Source: Acidimicrobiia bacterium (GTDB lineage Bacteria; Actinomycetota; Acidimicrobiia; Spongiisociales; UBA5794). From it: a DNA stretch of 6,276 nucleotides. A program made the translations under genes and the position numbers. The stretch is from assembly GCA_030599515.1 (NCBI GenBank), contig JAUVNV010000150.1:1-6276 (forward strand), given 5' to 3'. This document shows, one piece after another, positions 6,094 through 6,276 of the stretch. How positions within the stretch are numbered: the stretch's first letter is position 1; each line of letters opens with the position of its first letter. The notes under the pieces are model-generated. The model did no database searches, was not told the origin of the DNA, and was given only the letters and a program-made list of their open reading frames with translations.

Positions 6094-6276
6094 CGCCGGG
6101 AATACCGCAAGGCAGGAATGACGAACTCAGATGCGCTCTCAGCAGCCATGGCAACGGCCGGCAGTGCCGTGGTGTTCGCCGGCGGTACGGTCGTCGTCGC
6201 TCTCCTCGGGCTGATCTTCGTCGGTGTTGGATCACTCGCATCCGTTGGAGTCGCCACATCGATCGTGGTCGCGACC
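6094..6276 (+). pseudogene. MMPL-family transporter fragment, 5' end missing, continues off right edge
   Basis: The plus-strand frame reads RREYRKAGMTNSDALSAAMA, then TAGSAVVFAGGTVVVALLGL, then an alternating hydrophobic stretch to the window end. This matches the inner part of an MMPL/RND-type membrane transporter: the cytoplasmic loop R-x-R-E-Y-R-x-G, the A-M-A-T-A-G-x-A-V-x-F-A-G-x-T-V element, and the next membrane helices. Normally about 200 residues and the GxGxDY helix precede this loop. Here a TGA lies in frame at 6082-6084 and no plus-strand frame upstream shows the expected helices. The ATG at 6118 has no proper ribosome binding site (AGGA abuts it) and lies inside the conserved loop, so it is unlikely to be a native start. 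The best reading is a 5'-truncated or rearranged remnant; a frameshift or sequencing error near 6085-6095 is a lesser alternative. How much follows to the right is unseen. Confidence 0.6.

Noticed and set aside
6081..6109. TTGACA as the -35 of a promoter for the MMPL fragment
   Set aside because: No acceptable -10 occurs 16-18 bases downstream, and the fragment lacks a ribosome binding site at a sensible distance.
5811..6257. A 148-codon minus-strand open frame upstream of the kinase as an intact gene
   Set aside because: It overlaps the MMPL-like sequence antisense at one end and the kinase start at the other, and has no whole domain. Only the internal receiver-like stretch was kept, as a possible remnant.

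Overview
The window is GC-rich and its dense genes have overlapping starts and stops, a GTG start, and protein sequences typical of high-GC Actinobacteriota (possibly an acidimicrobial or related lineage). The assignment rests on protein style and base composition only; there is no rRNA or other marker.

Left part (1-2674, minus strand): a compact three-gene unit read right to left. A TetR-family repressor is followed by an ABC-2 type ATPase, then an ABC-2 type permease that runs off the left edge. Stops and starts overlap (ATGA between repressor and ATPase, TGATG between ATPase and permease), so the three are very probably one translationally coupled operon: a self-regulated exporter of unknown substrate. 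A plausible promoter sits just upstream of the repressor. Its predicted transcription start falls almost on the ATG (leaderless), and it overlaps two copies of a 13-bp direct repeat spaced exactly 20 bp, a good candidate operator. The permease appears to be a tandem duplication of two ABC-2 modules in one chain.

Middle (2745-3935, plus strand): a divergently transcribed Gfo/Idh/MocA-family NAD(P)-dependent oxidoreductase, with a GTG start behind a clear ribosome binding site. It carries DKP in place of the usual EKP. No other catabolic gene is near it, so its substrate is unknown. The gap 3936-4078, where it meets the convergent kinase gene, holds hairpins but no classical terminator.

Right part (4079-5869, minus strand): a soluble GAF-GAF-HisKA-HATPase_c sensor histidine kinase with no transmembrane segment and no intact response regulator in the window. 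Upstream of it (5870-6276) no intact gene is visible. The minus strand there contains a stretch that resembles a decayed NarL-type receiver domain. The plus strand enters, without an intact 5' end, the inner-membrane segment of an MMPL-family transporter that continues past the right edge. This corner looks like a rearranged or decaying junction. I did not find a clear new defence or mobile system in the window; the most informative oddities are the repressor promoter architecture and the decayed corner beside the orphan kinase.
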